Assembly (NCBI GenBank): GCA_028689025.1
Contig: JAQTXA010000009.1
Location: 1 to 64,000 of the forward strand
Direction: 5' to 3'
From: Aliarcobacter sp.
GTDB lineage: Bacteria; Campylobacterota; Campylobacteria; Campylobacterales; Arcobacteraceae
DNA: 64,000 nt
In this document: positions 62,180 to 64,000 of the stretch, one piece after another
How the letters are laid out: each line of letters begins with the position of its first letter
Numbering within the stretch: the stretch's first letter is position 1
Translations under genes and position numbers: made by a program
Notes under the pieces: model-generated
Database searches by the model: none
Told to the model about the DNA's origin: nothing
Seen by the model: the letters and a program-made list of their open reading frames with translations, nothing else

Positions 62180-63314
62180 ATTTTTTGTACACATATTTTC
62201 TTTTACAATTGCATTATTTGCAGTAGTATCAGTTATTTATTTTGGCAAAAATATTATTCTTAATTATTATGCAAAACCTTTACAAGATTCATTACAAAGA
62301 ACTATTAGTTTACAGAATGATTTAGAAAGTGGAAAAATTATTTTATTTGGTTCTTCTGAATTAGTTTTATACCCAAATCAAAAATTTTTACCCCAAAATT
62401 ATTTTAATAATGTTTTAAATCTACCTTTGAGAGCTCAAGGAAAAGAAGGACAGCAAACTTTTGTAATAATGGCTCAATTAGCAGCATGTGATAATGATAT
62501 TGTAAGAGAAAATGCAAGAGTTGTAGTTCTTTTATCTCCTAGTTGGTTTACTGGGTCTAATGACAATGGTCTTACTATGCCAAAATTTTTGGAATATATG
62601 TATTCAGGAATGATGAATAAACTCTATTTTCAAAGTGAAGCAGATAATAAATATAAAATCTTAGTCAGTGATTATGTTAAGAAAAATATAACCCTTATAA
62701 AAGAACCAAATTTTATATATAAATATTCATTGGATACTTTAGAAGACGAATATTTAGATAATGAAATTAAAAAAAATATAATTCAAGCCTTTGATAATAA
62801 AGATATAAATCCACAAATGGTAACTTATACTAATCCAATGCTTGATTATAATGCTTTAAAAAATGAAGCAAAAAAAGTCGAAATGCCTTCTTCAAATAAT
62901 GGTTATGGAATTAATAATGAATATTATGCAAAATATATTGAACCTTCAATACAAAAAGAGAATTTCCCTTTTTCAATAGTTGTACCTCAAAAATTAAATG
63001 AGAATCAAGAGTATCAAGACTTTTTAGTGCTACTTGACTTCTTAAAAAGTTATAAGATTAAACCACTTTTTGTAATGCAGGATTTACATCCTTATGTTTT
63101 TGTAAATAATAGAGAAACTGCAAATAAACTTGTATTAAATATAAAATCAAAAGTTTTGGAACATGGGTTTGAATATTTAGATATGTGGTCATATAAAAAA
63201 GAAGATTATCAAATGGGCAGTATGACAGATATTGTTCATATAGGTGAGTTAGGTTGGGTAAAAGTTAACCAAAAGATTATTGAATATTTCATGAAAAAAG
63301 AGGAAAAGAAATGA
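62172..63314 (+). CDS. dltD: DltD-like D-alanyl transfer protein
   Basis: The 380-residue protein (GTG start) has an N-terminal membrane anchor (residues 5-25) and an SGNH-like extracytoplasmic domain with IILFGSSELVLYPNQKFLP, whose GSSEL carries the catalytic serine of DltD. VVLLSPSWFTGSNDNGLT and LLDFLKSYKIKPLFVMQDLHPYVF follow, and the end DMWSYKKEDYQMGSMTDIVHIGELGWVKV holds the D-x-x-H pair. It is of normal DltD size. It lies between DltC and the small DltX in the operon (ATGA overlaps). Confidence 0.9.
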   Translation: MNRFFVHIFSFTIALFAVVSVIYFGKNIILNYYAKPLQDSLQRTISLQNDLESGKIILFGSSELVLYPNQKFLPQNYFNNVLNLPLRAQGKEGQQTFVIMAQLAACDNDIVRENARVVVLLSPSWFTGSNDNGLTMPKFLEYMYSGMMNKLYFQSEADNKYKILVSDYVKKNITLIKEPNFIYKYSLDTLEDEYLDNEIKKNIIQAFDNKDINPQMVTYTNPMLDYNALKNEAKKVEMPSSNNGYGINNEYYAKYIEPSIQKENFPFSIVVPQKLNENQEYQDFLVLLDFLKSYKIKPLFVMQDLHPYVFVNNRETANKLVLNIKSKVLEHGFEYLDMWSYKKEDYQMGSMTDIVHIGELGWVKVNQKIIEYFMKKEEKK

Positions 63315-63451
63315 AATATTTTTTTAAAACTTTTTTAATATATTTATTGTTAATTATTGGATTTTCATTTATCCTTATAGATAAAAGTATTGAAGATTTA
63401 AGTGGACAAGACGTTGAGTCAACTGTTGAATTTGTTTATGAGGCATTTTAA
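63311..63451 (+). CDS. dltX: DltX-like small membrane protein
   Basis: The 46-residue ORF (ATG 63311 to TAA 63449-63451) has one membrane helix (about residues 4-23) and ends STVEFVYEAF. DltX proteins of Gram-positives are 45-55 residues with one helix and end in a conserved F-I/V-Y-x-x-F tail, as here (FVYEAF). It overlaps dltD by 4 bp and dltB by one base, so its translation is coupled with both. Confidence 0.85.
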   Translation: MKYFFKTFLIYLLLIIGFSFILIDKSIEDLSGQDVESTVEFVYEAF

Positions 63452-64000
63452 TGGAAAATATTTTACCTTTTTCTGGAATTAATTTTTTTATTATATTTTT
63501 TGGATTTCTTCTATTCTTATATATATTTAAAAATATTTTAATTAAGTTTGTCTCTTATTCAACAGTTTTATTTATAGCAGTGGTATTATATATTTCTCTT
63601 TTTATACCTCATGCGGATAAAGTTCTAGTTTTTCTTATATATGTTTATGGAGTATATTGGATATATGTATCAAATAAATATCAAGAAACACTATTCCCTA
63701 TGATAATAATTGCCTTACCTATGATATTACATAAGTTTGATATAGACCCATTATTTAAAGTTATTGGTATTTCATATATTACATTTAGAACAATTCAAGC
63801 AATTGTAGATAGCCATAATTATGGAAAATTATCTTTTATGGAGTTTACTTCATTTTTATTATTTCCAACAACACTATTAGCAGGACCAATTGATAGATCA
63901 TATAGATTTCAAGAAGATTTAAAAAAAGGTTATGAGAATTTAACTTTTACTAATATTGGAAAAGGTTGGGATATTTTATTAGTTGGAATTTTATTTAAAT
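63451..64000 (+). CDS. dltB: DltB-like MBOAT D-alanyl transferase (partial)
   Basis: The 183 residues visible (cut at the window end) start MENILPFSGINFFIIFFG and include about six membrane helices, then IGISYITFRTIQAIVDSHN and LLFPTTLLAGPIDRSYRFQEDL, which are MBOAT-family signatures (the GISYFTFR and AGPI motifs of DltB/AlgI). DltB moves D-alanine from DltC across the membrane to DltD or DltX. The catalytic histidine lies beyond the window. Confidence 0.9.
   Translation, partial: MENILPFSGINFFIIFFGFLLFLYIFKNILIKFVSYSTVLFIAVVLYISLFIPHADKVLVFLIYVYGVYWIYVSNKYQETLFPMIIIALPMILHKFDIDPLFKVIGISYITFRTIQAIVDSHNYGKLSFMEFTSFLLFPTTLLAGPIDRSYRFQEDLKKGYENLTFTNIGKGWDILLVGILFK

Noticed and set aside
1-64000. 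CRISPR arrays, insertion sequences, rRNA operons
   Set aside because: No regularly spaced repeat array, transposase or rRNA sequence was seen in the window.

Overview
The window is AT-rich (about 70% A+T by eye) and reads as the chromosome of a Campylobacterota member, most likely an Arcobacter-type (Arcobacteraceae) organism. Supporting signs are the cbpA-hspR heat-shock pair with a HAIR-like operator, FliP plus a free-standing FlhB C-terminal-like protein, a PBP2/MreD pair, homoserine acetyltransferase MetX, an oxygen-dependent HemF and many CheY/CheC/histidine-kinase signalling proteins. This assignment rests on gene content only; no rRNA is present.

Layout. 0.1-2.6 kb: a MocR-type regulator divergent from two FMN-binding pyridoxamine-oxidase-fold proteins. 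2.6-7.9 kb: a tripartite efflux operon (TolC, adaptor, RND pump) whose pump is encoded as two half-length genes. 8-13.3 kb: flagellar (fliP, FlhB-C-like, fliK-like) and cell-elongation genes (PBP2, MreD). 13.3-28.3 kb: housekeeping genes: a Tat-exported GMC dehydrogenase pair, arsC, recD2, a PpiD-like chaperone, ftsA-ftsZ, a YeeE-type transporter, hemF, metX, xseB, radC. 28.4-36.1 kb: a type I restriction-modification locus with an embedded YhcG-type nuclease; its hsdS is split by a one-base frameshift. 36.2-41.3 kb: ThiF/MoeB-like, LysE-like, carB and a YrdC-like gene, then tRNA-Glu.

41.34-49.87 kb is a compact integrated element (about 8.5 kb) inserted in the 3' half of tRNA-Glu(UUC). It is bounded by a 46-bp att repeat, and a tyrosine integrase sits at the right end. 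It has no relaxase, no coupling protein and no T4SS ATPase. It does carry an isolated trbJ-trbK-trbL (VirB5 / small lipoprotein / VirB6) trio in which TrbJ and the lipoprotein end in the same nine-residue motif. It also has a roughly 550-nt densely structured non-coding segment, a four-gene operon bracketed by two near-identical paralogs, two small helix-turn-helix proteins, iteron-like repeats, and a GNAT toxin with a short antitoxin. The two att copies differ only by a compensatory base-pair swap in the T-stem. This element is the best candidate here for an undescribed system: a parasitic, mobilisable or exclusion island acting on other elements' conjugation machinery.

49.9-64 kb: small unknown genes, cbpA-hspR with a well-formed operator/promoter, a histidine kinase-CheC-CheY module, a rhodanese/MnmC2-like pair, an L,D-transpeptidase, an acyltransferase and a large sensor kinase. 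The window ends in a dlt-type D-alanylation operon (dltC-dltD-dltX-dltB, the last cut by the window edge), which is notable in a Gram-negative.
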